Assembly (NCBI GenBank): GCA_033763735.1
Contig: JANRJY010000053.1
Span: 90,070-154,069, forward strand
DNA length: 64,000 nt
Source of the DNA: JANRJY01 sp033763735
GTDB taxonomy: Bacteria; Bacteroidota; Bacteroidia; Cytophagales; UBA9547
Direction: 5' to 3'
Shown here: piece by piece, positions 25,873-33,951 of the stretch
Layout: the number at the start of each line of letters is the position of its first letter
How positions within the stretch are numbered: position 1 is the stretch's first letter
Translations under genes and position numbers: made by a program
Notes under the pieces: model-generated
Database searches by the model: none
The model's input: the letters and a program-made list of their open reading frames with translations, nothing else
What the model was told of the DNA's origin: nothing

Positions 25873-26988
25873 TTAGAGATTTTGTTTTATAATTTGAATT
25901 ACTTTTTCCAAATCACTTTCTGTTATTCCTACGCCACAAGGCAAACTTAGCCAATGTTCATTGATATAATCCGAAACTTTATGTGTACTGTAAGCATTTG
26001 ATTGATAATGGCTTATCTTTGGTAATGGTTTCCACACTTCTCTAAAATCAATATTGTTGATATTCAATGCCATTTTTACTTTTTCATATGTTGAAGTTCT
26101 AAACCAAGCATTCGTAAGCCAACGGTTCCAATAATTGTCCTCCGGTTCTTCCAGAAATTTTACTCCTAAAGGCTCTAGTTCTTTTCGATACAACTCAAAT
26201 ATTTTTCTTTTTTGAGAAATATGAAATTCGATATTTTGAATTTGGCTCAACCCAATGGTTGCCAATACATTGCTTAAAGTATAATTATATCCTATTGATG
26301 AATAATTAAATCCTTGACCGGGAATTTTAGCTTGAGAAGAAAGTGTCTTAGCATCTGATATCAATTTTTCATCATCGGAAATTAATGCGCCTCCTTGAGA
26401 GGTGGTAATAATTTTATTTCCATTAAATGAAAATACACCCGCAATTCCAAAAGTCCCGGCTTGTTTTTCAAATAATGTACTACCCATTGCTGCAGCTGCA
26501 TCTTCAATTACGGGTATTTTGAAATGATCTGCTATTGCACAAATGTGTTCTATTTCAGCTACTTGTCCATAAGCATGAACTATTACTATTGCTTTTGGCA
26601 ATTTTTTGTTGGATTTGCTTTTTTGCAATTCTTCTTCCAAAATATCGGGATCCATACCCCAACTTCGAGGTTCGCAATCAATATAATGCGGAATGGCTTC
26701 TAAATAAAATACAGGATTCACTGTGGCAGCAAATGAAAACGCAGGTACAAATACAATATCTCCCTTTTTGATTCCAATTGCTTTTAGTGCTAAATGAATT
26801 GCAGCAGTACCCGTGATTGTTGTTAGACATTGACTTGTACGACAATATCTCGAAATTGCTTGTTCGAAAAGCTGATTTTGTGGTCCATTTGGTGCAATCC
26901 AACCTTCTCTTAGGATATTTTTTATAATTTTTTCTTCATTTCCATGCAGATATGGAGGTGAAAGCCAAACTTTTTCGGATTTGTCCAT
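25873..26988 (-). CDS. DegT/DnrJ/EryC1 (PglE-like) sugar aminotransferase
   Basis: A 371-residue PLP-dependent nucleotide-sugar aminotransferase. The start VWLSPPYLHGNEEKII and GWIAPNGPQ are typical of PglE-like enzymes that aminate a UDP-4-keto-6-deoxy sugar to give the bacillosamine precursor. Further landmarks are TGTAAIHLALKAIGI, VIEDAAAAMGSTL and FSFNGNKIITTSQGG around residues 187-201, where the Lys binds PLP. Its ATG shares one base with the stop of the acetyltransferase gene (TAATG), so the two are coupled. The dehydratase (PglF-like) that would supply the substrate is absent from the window. A related product such as another 4-amino-sugar is possible. Confidence 0.9.
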   Translation of the reverse strand: MDKSEKVWLSPPYLHGNEEKIIKNILREGWIAPNGPQNQLFEQAISRYCRTSQCLTTITGTAAIHLALKAIGIKKGDIVFVPAFSFAATVNPVFYLEAIPHYIDCEPRSWGMDPDILEEELQKSKSNKKLPKAIVIVHAYGQVAEIEHICAIADHFKIPVIEDAAAAMGSTLFEKQAGTFGIAGVFSFNGNKIITTSQGGALISDDEKLISDAKTLSSQAKIPGQGFNYSSIGYNYTLSNVLATIGLSQIQNIEFHISQKRKIFELYRKELEPLGVKFLEEPEDNYWNRWLTNAWFRTSTYEKVKMALNINNIDFREVWKPLPKISHYQSNAYSTHKVSDYINEHWLSLPCGVGITESDLEKVIQIIKQNL

Positions 26989-27578
26989 TATTTAATAGGT
27001 TTTGCTGGACATCCTGCTACTATTTCATAATCAGCAACGTCATTGATGACCGCACTACCCGCACCTACAGTTGCCCATTTTCCAATTTTAACTTTAGGAA
27101 TTACCGTGGCACCAGCACCTACCCAAGCACCTTCTGCTATGTGCACACCCCCACATATGGTTGCATTGGATGCTATCTGCACATAATCGCCTATGATACA
27201 ATCGTGCTCCACCACAGCAGCAGTATTGATAATTGCATGTTTTCCTACCAATGTATTTGCTTGAATAATCGCATTATGAAACACAACCGTGCCCTTATCG
27301 ACTTTCGAATATTGAGATATTTGAGCTGTGGCATGAATGGCGTTGCCAAACTTATGGATTACAAGCTCAGAAATCTGTTTTCTGATTTTGTTATCTCCTA
27401 TGGCAATAACTAAACTTTCATCTGAAAGGATGTCTATATTGTAAGCACCAAGAAACTTAAAATTATGCCAAGGCTTAGCGTTGAGATTATCATCAAAAAA
27501 ACCTGAAATTAAAATTTGTTTGGATAATAGTACATCTACAATAACTTTTGCATGACCTCCTAAACCGAAAATAAGCAT
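26988..27578 (-). CDS. PglD/NeuD-like sugar O- or N-acetyltransferase
   Basis: The 196-residue product has an N-terminal Rossmann-like nucleotide-sugar domain (LIFGLGGHAKVIVDVLLS, 2-19; VIAIGDNKIRKQI) and a C-terminal left-handed beta-helix of hexapeptide repeats (about 80-190) with the active-site His in VVEHDCIIGD near 125 and VWVGAGATVIPKVKIGKWA. This matches PglD, which acetylates the 4-amino group made by PglE to form UDP-diacetylbacillosamine, and the NeuD sialic-acid acetyltransferases. The next gene is PglE-like, which favours the PglD role. Only eight bases separate it from pepP upstream, so it belongs to the same operon. Confidence 0.88.
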   Translation of the reverse strand: MLIFGLGGHAKVIVDVLLSKQILISGFFDDNLNAKPWHNFKFLGAYNIDILSDESLVIAIGDNKIRKQISELVIHKFGNAIHATAQISQYSKVDKGTVVFHNAIIQANTLVGKHAIINTAAVVEHDCIIGDYVQIASNATICGGVHIAEGAWVGAGATVIPKVKIGKWATVGAGSAVINDVADYEIVAGCPAKPIK

Positions 27579-27586
27579 ATTTTTTT

Positions 27587-28876
27587 TTACTTTTTCATCA
27601 ATGTTTCAATCTCATCAATTTCAATTGGTATTTGTTCCATTAAATCAATGTTTCCTGTTTCTGTAATTAAGATGTTATTTTCTAATCGTATTCCTATCCC
27701 CTCTTCTTTTATATAAATTCCCGGCTCGCAGGTAAATACCATCCCCGGTTCAAATTTTCTGTATCTGCTTCCTACATCATGCACATCAAGTCCTAAATAA
27801 TGGGAAGTGCCATGCATAAAATACTTCTTGTATAAGGGGTTATCTTCCGTTTGATTTTTTATATCCTCGGATTTTAACAAACTTAGTTCAACCAATTCTT
27901 TTTCTACGATTTTACCAACTTCTTTGTGATAGATTTCCAAATTATTTCCTTTTATAAGCATCTTTTTAGCTTCTTTCTGAATATTAAGTACGGATTGATA
28001 TACCTTCCTTTGCCTGTCTGAAAACCTTCCTGAAATCGGAATAGTTCTTGTCAAGTCAGCAGCATAGTTGGCATATTCTGCTCCAAAATCAAGCAATAAT
28101 ACCTCTCCATCATTGCATATTTTATTGTTAGTAATGTAGTGTAAAATACAAGACGAACCTCCTGAAGCAATAATTGGCGTATAAGCATGACGTGTGGCTC
28201 TATTCCAAAGAAAATCATGTGTAATTTCCGCCTCTATTTCATATTCTGCAACTCCAGGCTTTACAAACTTTAAAACTCTTTGAAATGCTTTTGCTGTAAT
28301 GTCGATGGCTGTGTTAATCAAGGCTATTTCTATAGAATGTTTGATGGGTCGCAACTCATTCATTATCTTGGCTATACGTTCATAATTGTGCAAAGGGAAT
28401 TGTTGCTTTAATTGCTTAATCCATCTTTGGTCTCTGCTTTCAACATGTGATTTAGAACGAATATGTTCGTTTGAATTCAAGTAAATGTTATCGCATTCAA
28501 CCACTAGTCCATTTAATATATTTTGCAAATTCTGAAGCCAATGTACTTGTGCTATACCTGAAATATTTTTTGCCTCTTCTTTGCTAAGTTTTTTCCCTTC
28601 CCATGTTTCAATTTTTTCATTTGTCTCTTTTATAAATAGCATTTCTCGCTGCTTTGGATTAGGTGCATCCGGGCAAATCACTAAAACAGTTTCCTCTTGA
28701 TCAATACCACACAAATAAAACAAATCATTATTTTGACGAAACAACATGGTTCCATCAGCGTTGGTTGGCATGATATCATTTGAATTAAAAATAGCAACGC
28801 TGGATGATTTCAGTTTTGTTGAAAATCTTAATCGATTTGAAATAAATAATTGGTTATCAATAATATCGTACCTCAT
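27587..28876 (-). CDS. pepP: Aminopeptidase P family (M24) Xaa-Pro peptidase
   Basis: The 429-residue enzyme has an AMP_N domain (about 5-140; FNSNDIMPTNADGTMLFRQ, FYLCGI) and an M24 pita-bread catalytic domain. The five metal ligands are visible in order: two Asp in LLDFGAEYANYAADLTRTI, His in HGTSHYLGLDVHDVG, Glu in FTCEPGIYI and Glu in IRLENNILIT. It removes an N-terminal residue before proline, and lacks a signal peptide, so it is cytoplasmic. It overlaps the GT9 gene upstream by four bases. Its presence inside a sugar/envelope operon seems incidental but is fixed by the overlap. Confidence 0.93.
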   Translation of the reverse strand: MRYDIIDNQLFISNRLRFSTKLKSSSVAIFNSNDIMPTNADGTMLFRQNNDLFYLCGIDQEETVLVICPDAPNPKQREMLFIKETNEKIETWEGKKLSKEEAKNISGIAQVHWLQNLQNILNGLVVECDNIYLNSNEHIRSKSHVESRDQRWIKQLKQQFPLHNYERIAKIMNELRPIKHSIEIALINTAIDITAKAFQRVLKFVKPGVAEYEIEAEITHDFLWNRATRHAYTPIIASGGSSCILHYITNNKICNDGEVLLLDFGAEYANYAADLTRTIPISGRFSDRQRKVYQSVLNIQKEAKKMLIKGNNLEIYHKEVGKIVEKELVELSLLKSEDIKNQTEDNPLYKKYFMHGTSHYLGLDVHDVGSRYRKFEPGMVFTCEPGIYIKEEGIGIRLENNILITETGNIDLMEQIPIEIDEIETLMKK

Positions 28877-29907
28877 GCTTCTATGTAATTGTCTTTTGAA
28901 TATTTGATAGCATCGTTTAAAGCATCCAAAAGTCTGCTAGTTTTTATGCCAAAAGAACATATAAAATGACCTTTAGGACAAGCTTGATGACCATGAACGC
29001 CACAGGGCTTACAAGGCAATGGTTCATCGTATTCTATTATTCTCGAAAAATCAGTTAATGGACCAAATCCATAGGAAAAAGTAGTGCTACAATAAATAAC
29101 GCATACAGGTGCATTTATGGCACTACACATATGCAAGGGACCACTATCATTCACATAATTTAAAACTGCATTTTGCATGATAAAAGCAGATTGTAACATC
29201 GTTAATCTACCGGCTAGGTTACAAATTCTGGATGGAGATTTTGTGTTCTTCTTTATTAAATCGCATAACGGTTTGTCTGCTTTGCCGGCAAGGAGGACTA
29301 TTTGTATATTTTCAGGCACTGAGTCAATAAATTCTATCCATTTTTGAGAATGAAATTTTTTTGTGAACCAAATAGATCCAGGAGCAATAGTAATGTATCG
29401 TTGACCTTCCGGTATAAAGGAAGTTTCAATAGCTTCAGGATATATTTTAGGTTTGTACACTTTCAAACCGGTCAAGTCCCCAATCAATTGATGATTGCGT
29501 TCTGTTTCATGGCTTCCAGTGAAGCGATGTGGGACTTTTTTGTTAAATAGAAACGAGAATGGATTATTACTGAACCCGGTAATATATTTCGCACTCGAAA
29601 AAGCACAAATGAGCCCTGATGACAAAAAACGATGGCAGTTAATAATCAAATCATATTTTGACCTTCTTACCAAACCAATTATTTTAAAAAATCCACTGTT
29701 TTTATTTTCTTGTTTGTTCCAGGTAATTATTTCATGGATTTTGGGATTAAATAACAAAACCTCCTCCATTCCTTTTTTGACCAGAACATCAATTTCCGAT
29801 TGAGGAAACGCAGCATGCAATTCTTCGATTAAGGAAGTAGAAAGAACCAAATCACCCAAAAAAGCCGTTTGAATAATTAAAATTTTATTCGGAGGTATTT
29901 TTATCAT
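28873..29907 (-). CDS. Glycosyltransferase family 9 (heptosyltransferase-like)
   Basis: The 344-residue protein has the GT9 framework: ILIIQTAFLGDLVLSTSLIEEL at the N-terminus, a central ITIAPGSIWFTKKFHSQKWIEFI donor-domain start near 172-195, and VNDSGPLHMCSAINAPVCVIYCSTTF near 255-280, the family signature D-(S/T)-G-x-x-H. Such enzymes add ADP-heptose or another sugar to the inner core of lipopolysaccharide. A Cys-rich stretch (PCKPCGVHGHQACPKGHFIC) near 295-315 is common in Bacteroidota GT9 members. It overlaps genes on both sides by four bases. Confidence 0.9.
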   Translation of the reverse strand: MIKIPPNKILIIQTAFLGDLVLSTSLIEELHAAFPQSEIDVLVKKGMEEVLLFNPKIHEIITWNKQENKNSGFFKIIGLVRRSKYDLIINCHRFLSSGLICAFSSAKYITGFSNNPFSFLFNKKVPHRFTGSHETERNHQLIGDLTGLKVYKPKIYPEAIETSFIPEGQRYITIAPGSIWFTKKFHSQKWIEFIDSVPENIQIVLLAGKADKPLCDLIKKNTKSPSRICNLAGRLTMLQSAFIMQNAVLNYVNDSGPLHMCSAINAPVCVIYCSTTFSYGFGPLTDFSRIIEYDEPLPCKPCGVHGHQACPKGHFICSFGIKTSRLLDALNDAIKYSKDNYIEA

Positions 29908-30266
29908 AAGCCTATGTACAATCCTGTATTTCTTTCTTCAACTTTATAAATACCAATACCTAAACCGGTTCCTTGACCTGAAGTTTCATGTCCAAGTTTT
30001 AAATCAAACCTATAGTTATGCCAAGGGCATACAATTTCGTCAAAATTATTGCATTTTCCTTTAGAAAGTGAAGCACCTAAGTGAGGACAAACATCTGCTA
30101 CTGCATACCAACCGGATTTAGTTCTTGCCAAACAAATTTTTTTGTCTTCAATCAACACTGTAACTGCTTGATTGATAGCAACTTTTTCCTTGGCAGTTTC
30201 AATTTTTTCGAAAACTTGAAACCACTTCGTGTCGTTTTGTCCAAAAATTTTCTTAAAAAAACTCAC
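29904..30266 (-). CDS. Rieske 2Fe-2S ferredoxin-like protein
   Basis: The 120-residue product is a single Rieske domain. Both cluster-binding boxes are intact: C60-PH62 in VCPHLGASL and C80-PWH83 in VCPWHNYRF. There is no signal peptide or membrane helix, so it resembles the soluble Rieske ferredoxins of oxygenase or nitrite-reductase systems rather than the bc1 type. The start is a GTG at 30266. It heads a run of five tightly packed minus-strand genes (to 25873) with overlaps of 4, 4 and 1 bases and one 8-base gap. No oxygenase is nearby, and its electron partner is unknown. Confidence 0.88.
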   Translation of the reverse strand: MSFFKKIFGQNDTKWFQVFEKIETAKEKVAINQAVTVLIEDKKICLARTKSGWYAVADVCPHLGASLSKGKCNNFDEIVCPWHNYRFDLKLGHETSGQGTGLGIGIYKVEERNTGLYIGL

Positions 30267-30343
30267 TTTTTATGGTTTAAATTAATTTCAAATTAAATTC
30301 TAATTTTTATATTGCAGCAATAAACTCACTAAAAATTAAAAAA

Positions 30344-31429
30344 ATGAAAAAATTATATTCCTATTTATTAATTGCCGGTATAGTAGCATTTGCTGCTTGT
30401 ACTACAAGTAAAAAAGAAGATCCTGCACCCTCAACTACAACTAAAGTTTCAACCACTGCCAAATCCAGTGCTAAAACTTCAACACAATCAACTGCCAAAG
30501 TAAGTGCTTCTAGGAAAAAAACTTCAGCTGCTACTTCAAAAGTAAGACAAGGAGCAAAAAAAGCCAGGGCCGAAAGATTAGCACTTGCACGTATGGATAC
30601 AACAGGTGTACCTACTATGCCTGACACTACTGGGTTTGGTAGTTCCTTTTCAGGTGAGAATTTTACATCAACCGGAGGAAATATGCCATCTGATTCATTA
30701 TTTGAAGGATTACCTGCGCCTCCTCCAGGTGAAGATGTAAATTTGGGGTCAGACTTCAATCCTAATGAGCAAATGGGAGTTGATTCATCTATGACCGCTG
30801 AATTTGGTGGTGATGTAGATATTAAACTTGGAGCTAATAATGAAATTACGATGACCATTGATTATGGAACAGGTAAGGACAATCCTGAATATAAAAATGA
30901 TACAACAGCTGCCAAAAAGCTTTATGGCAAAATGGTATTAAAAATAACAGAAAATGGCGGACGATATGTTACAGATGTAACTTTCACAAATTACAAAGAA
31001 GAATATAACAATACCTCATTGAATGTAACGATGAATGGTTCATTTAAAGATGCTTCTACTTTCGAAAGTGACTTTTCTTTTAAATCATCAAGTGATATGA
31101 ATTTAACTACTACGGATGCTTCAGGCACAACTAAAATTGTAGGTGAATCTACAATTTCTGGTTCTGCTACTGAAATTACAGATAATTCAAGTTTGACTAT
31201 TACAGATGGAACAAGCTCCTTCACTTATAAAACAGTTAAGTTAGTTATCAAATTGGATGGCTGCGAAAAAAGCTATGGTTTGCCAGTATCAGGAACTGCA
31301 ACTATAGTTGAAGGTGCTGACACAGTTGTAATTGACTATGGTACAGGACTTTGCGACACACAAGCTACAATAACAGTTGGCGATGTTTCCGAAACAGTTG
31401 ATTTATTAGCTCCTGAAGCTGCTCAATAA
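30344..31429 (+). CDS. Lipoprotein of unknown function
   Basis: A 361-residue lipoprotein (lipobox VAFAAC, Cys19) followed by a low-complexity basic Ser/Thr/Ala/Lys stretch (about 22-80), a Pro/Gly/Asp-rich linker, and a beta-rich C-terminal part (about 150-355) with repeated T-x-T and D-Y-G-T-G elements (MTIDYGTGKDN, VVIDYGTGLCD). I recognise no domain. The duplicated DYGTG suggests an internal beta repeat. It is a single-gene unit: TATATTGCAGC at 30308-30318 may mark the promoter, and a strong terminator follows at 31451. It is divergent from the Rieske gene. Confidence 0.75.
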   Translation: MKKLYSYLLIAGIVAFAACTTSKKEDPAPSTTTKVSTTAKSSAKTSTQSTAKVSASRKKTSAATSKVRQGAKKARAERLALARMDTTGVPTMPDTTGFGSSFSGENFTSTGGNMPSDSLFEGLPAPPPGEDVNLGSDFNPNEQMGVDSSMTAEFGGDVDIKLGANNEITMTIDYGTGKDNPEYKNDTTAAKKLYGKMVLKITENGGRYVTDVTFTNYKEEYNNTSLNVTMNGSFKDASTFESDFSFKSSSDMNLTTTDASGTTKIVGESTISGSATEITDNSSLTITDGTSSFTYKTVKLVIKLDGCEKSYGLPVSGTATIVEGADTVVIDYGTGLCDTQATITVGDVSETVDLLAPEAAQ

Positions 31430-31450
31430 CAATTATTTAATTTTTGAAAA

Positions 31451-31483
31451 AAGCTGCTCCATTAATGAGCAGCTTTTTTTTTA
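31451..31483 (+). terminator. Rho-independent terminator after the lipoprotein gene
   Basis: AAGCTGCTC (31451-31459) pairs perfectly with GAGCAGCTT (31467-31475) around a seven-base loop, and the right arm runs into a tract of T. It separates the lipoprotein gene from cysN. Confidence 0.92.
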
Positions 31484-31495
31484 TTCCTTTTTATG

Positions 31496-31503
31496 TACTT
31501 TTG
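31496..31503 (+). promoter_or_regulatory. Candidate -7 element of cysN
   Basis: TACTTTTG matches TAnnTTTG exactly and is followed by CAGCCCTTAAC, giving an extended TTTTGCAGCCC seen at other Bacteroidota promoters. It ends 18 bases before the ATG at 31521. Together with the terminator just upstream it shows that cysN has its own promoter. Confidence 0.65.
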
Positions 31504-31520
31504 CAGCCCTTAACACTGAT

Positions 31521-32780
31521 ATGAATAATTATTTGGAAATGGACTTGCTTCGGTTCACAACAGCAGGGAGCGTTGATGATGGTAAAAGCACTTTAATAGG
31601 TCGTTTGTTATACGATACCAAGTCGATATTTGAAGATCAACTCTTGGCAATTGAAGAAGCCAGCAATCGCAAAGGCAAAGAATATGTTGATTTATCTTTG
31701 CTTACGGATGGCCTTCGCGATGAACGAGCTCAAGGAATAACTATTGATGTAGCTTATAGATATTTTGCCACTCCAAAGCGTAAATTCATTATTGCTGATA
31801 CCCCTGGTCATATTCAGTACACTCGTAATATGGTCACTGGAGCTTCTACTGCCAACTTGGCTATTATTTTGATTGATGCCCGCAAAGGAGTTATCGAACA
31901 AACATATCGACATACCATTATTGCTTCTTTATTGCAAATAAGGCACATAGTTGTGTGTATAAACAAGATGGATTTAGTTGAATTTGACCAAAACACTTAT
32001 GATAAAATTAAGGCTGATTATTTATCATTTGCGGATAAACTTAATTTAAAGAACGTAGTTTTTATACCCATTTCAGCACTTTTAGGTGACAATGTAGTTG
32101 ATGAATCATCAAATATGAATTGGTACAGAGGCAAAAGTTTGTTACATACCCTTGAAAATGTAAATATTGATGCTGATTATAATTATGAAAAGGTTCGATT
32201 TCCTGTTCAGTATGTGGTTCGCCCTCATGCAACTCAGTTTCATGACTTTAGAGGATACGCAGGAAGACTTGAAGGTGGTACAATTAAAAAAGGAGATACC
32301 ATTGTAGCTATGCAATCGGGCATAAAAACAAAAATAAGAGATATTCAATTCGGAAGTAAATCTATAGAAAAAGCTTTTCCTCCAATGTCGGTAACTGTTA
32401 CATTGGAAGATGAGATTGATATAAGTAGGGGCGATATGTTGGTGGATGAAGGAAATTTGCCAAATGCTGTTCAAGAAATAGAACTTATGGTATGTTGGCT
32501 TAATGAGAAAAAATTGGCGGTTAATGGCAAATATATACTTCGCCAAACCACTAAAGAGGTAAAGTGTATGGTAAAACGTGTTGATTACAAATTAAATATC
32601 AGTACCTTGGATAAAGAAACCAATGACCTGAATGTAGGCATGAATGAAATTGCTAAAATTCAAATAAAGACAGCCTCACCTGTATATTTCGACAAATATT
32701 CTGAAAACCGGTACACCGGAAGTTTTATACTAATTGATGAATTCACAAATGAAACCGTTGGAGCAGCAATGGCGATGTGA
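31521..32780 (+). CDS. cysN: Sulfate adenylyltransferase subunit 1 (CysN GTPase)
   Basis: The 419-residue GTPase stimulates APS formation from ATP and sulfate when bound to CysD. The G-motifs are intact: G1 GSVDDGKSTL (about 16-25), G3 DTPGHIQY near 92, G4 NKMDL near 147. Two beta-barrel domains of the EF-Tu type follow (about 225-415). There is no fused APS kinase (CysC) domain. In most Bacteroidota cysD lies directly upstream; here the upstream gene is an unrelated lipoprotein closed by a terminator and no cysD or cysC is in the window. It is followed by an 8-base periodic repeat. Confidence 0.95.
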   Translation: MNNYLEMDLLRFTTAGSVDDGKSTLIGRLLYDTKSIFEDQLLAIEEASNRKGKEYVDLSLLTDGLRDERAQGITIDVAYRYFATPKRKFIIADTPGHIQYTRNMVTGASTANLAIILIDARKGVIEQTYRHTIIASLLQIRHIVVCINKMDLVEFDQNTYDKIKADYLSFADKLNLKNVVFIPISALLGDNVVDESSNMNWYRGKSLLHTLENVNIDADYNYEKVRFPVQYVVRPHATQFHDFRGYAGRLEGGTIKKGDTIVAMQSGIKTKIRDIQFGSKSIEKAFPPMSVTVTLEDEIDISRGDMLVDEGNLPNAVQEIELMVCWLNEKKLAVNGKYILRQTTKEVKCMVKRVDYKLNISTLDKETNDLNVGMNEIAKIQIKTASPVYFDKYSENRYTGSFILIDEFTNETVGAAMAM

Positions 32781-32819
32781 CGTTCGCACGTTTTGATGTG
32801 CTGACGTTTTAACGTGTAG
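32781..32819 (+). repeat. 8-base periodic stop-codon array after cysN
   Basis: Directly after the TGA of cysN are degenerate 8-base units (CGTTTTGA, TGTGCTGA, CGTTTTAA, then a shorter CGTGTAG). Stops at 32794, 32802, 32810 and 32817 fall in all three frames. The core at 32789-32806 matches 15 of 18 bases of the array after the M28 gene, in the same orientation relative to its gene. Confidence 0.7.
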
Positions 32820-32843
32820 TTATTATACATTATTAATTATCTA

Positions 32844-33569
32844 TTGACTCAAAAAATCCCATATTACACTTTTGATGCATTGTTTAATGCAACCATTGAT
32901 GAAATAAAGAAATTGAATATCCCAAAAGGTTCAAAGGTATTGGACGTTCCGGCTGGTGCAGGAGCACTTACACAATTACTAAATGAAGAAATGGGATTTC
33001 AAACTTTTGCTTCAGAATATGATATTTCAAAATGGAAATACCCAACTATCCAAATTCAGCAAGCAGATTTGGGTAGAAATTTGCCATTTGAGTCCAATAC
33101 TTTTGATTTAACAATTTGCTTGGAAGGCCTAAAACATGTAACTGATTTGTCAACTGCCGTTTCGGAATTACAGAGAGTTACAAAACCAGGGGGTTATGTG
33201 TTAATCACAATTCCTAACGACTTAAACATGCAAAATAAGTTCCAGTTTTTGTGGGACAGTTTTGTGGATACGGATTGGAAAGGGAGCCTTGATCCCGAAT
33301 CAGAAGATAGTAAAAATTTTTTTTACATGAGTTCTATCACTCAATTTCCTTATTTGTATTATTTTTTCAAAAAGTACAAGCTTGAATTTGTCAAATCAAG
33401 AGCCTCTCGCCACCGAGGGCTAAGTACTGCATTGATGTATTTGTTTTACCCTATCATCTATTTGCGAACTTCCAAAATGTGTAAATCGGACCTAATCCTT
33501 AAAAAAGAATTACTTTCTAAAACCTGGCTTACAGGTAGGCATTGTGTTATTATTTGCAGAAAAGTATAG
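32844..33569 (+). CDS. Class I SAM-dependent methyltransferase
   Basis: The 241-residue product carries the Rossmann SAM-binding motif KVLDVPAGAGALTQLL (about 33-48), an acidic loop (FASEYDISKW), then LPFESNTFDLTICLEGLKHV and the post-motif LQRVTKPGGYVLITIPN, typical of Methyltransf_11-like enzymes. The C-terminal hydrophobic segment STALMYLFYPIIYLR suggests membrane contact, as in enzymes acting on lipids or glycolipids. The start is a TTG at 32844: no ATG precedes the SAM motif in frame. It ends two bases before the DUF6722 gene and probably shares its transcript. The substrate is unknown. Confidence 0.82.
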   Translation: MTQKIPYYTFDALFNATIDEIKKLNIPKGSKVLDVPAGAGALTQLLNEEMGFQTFASEYDISKWKYPTIQIQQADLGRNLPFESNTFDLTICLEGLKHVTDLSTAVSELQRVTKPGGYVLITIPNDLNMQNKFQFLWDSFVDTDWKGSLDPESEDSKNFFYMSSITQFPYLYYFFKKYKLEFVKSRASRHRGLSTALMYLFYPIIYLRTSKMCKSDLILKKELLSKTWLTGRHCVIICRKV

Positions 33570-33571
33570 AA

Positions 33572-33775
33572 ATGGCGATTGAAAAAGAAACTAAAAAGGA
33601 GATTGGAAAGTTTTTAATAGATATCGCCAAGTTGATATTTGGGGGTGTGATATTGGCAAGTTTGCTTAAAATTCAAATTATTAACCCTTTGATCTTAGTT
33701 TTATCTGCTTTATTTGTTATTTTTGCTTTAGCAGTTGGAGGATTTATGTTGGTTGATTATTCTAATAAAAAGTAA
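33572..33775 (+). CDS. Small membrane protein of the DUF6722 type
   Basis: A 67-residue protein with a charged N-terminus (IEKETKKEIGKFLIDIAKLIFGG) and two hydrophobic segments (about 19-33 and 36-60) ending in DYSNKK. The K-E-I-G-K-(F/Y)-x-x-D-I-(A/S)-K-L-x-F-G-G start is what I know from the DUF6722 family of Bacteroidota, which has no known function. The ATG at 33572 is chosen because it opens exactly this motif, two bases after the methyltransferase stop. A further micro-ORF follows after four bases, so these genes may form an operon. Confidence 0.68.
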   Translation: MAIEKETKKEIGKFLIDIAKLIFGGVILASLLKIQIINPLILVLSALFVIFALAVGGFMLVDYSNKK

Positions 33776-33779
33776 AAGT

Positions 33780-33875
33780 ATGGAATTCTTGATAATACTA
33801 ATATTTTCATTAATGTTGGCAATTGCTGCTATCATTTATGTTTTATTTTTTGACAAACCCACTTCTGAAGCCTAA
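33780..33875 (+). CDS. Single-pass membrane micro-protein (31 aa)
   Basis: An ATG at 33780 opens 31 codons ending at TAA 33873-33875. The product has a hydrophobic helix over about residues 3-24 (including LMLAIAAIIYVLFF) and a short polar tail, DKPTSEA. It begins four bases after the stop of the DUF6722 gene, in the same direction. That spacing and the helix-plus-polar-tail design support a real gene, perhaps acting with its membrane-protein neighbour. I recognise no family. Confidence 0.5.
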   Translation: MEFLIILIFSLMLAIAAIIYVLFFDKPTSEA

Positions 33876-33921
33876 TAACATTCAAATACCTTAATTATTA
33901 CTTTTTTGAACTAATAGTTCT

Positions 33922-33929
33922 TACTTTTG
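33922..33929 (+). promoter_or_regulatory. Candidate -7 element of mnmA
   Basis: TACTTTTG fits TAnnTTTG and ends 22 bases before the ATG at 33952. The nearest TTTG upstream (33905-33908) is only 13 bases away, closer than usual for a -33 element. Confidence 0.45.
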
Positions 33930-33951
33930 TTTTTGATTTGGAAATAATATA

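Noticed and set aside
26952..27413. 153-codon plus-strand frame antisense to the PglD/PglE genes.
   Set aside because: It is Cys/Tyr/Ser-rich, as expected from the complement of hexapeptide-repeat coding sequence, while the minus-strand genes have full domain motifs.
32142..32546. 134-codon minus-strand frame inside cysN.
   Set aside because: It is antisense to a complete GTPase/barrel protein and has no plausible domain.
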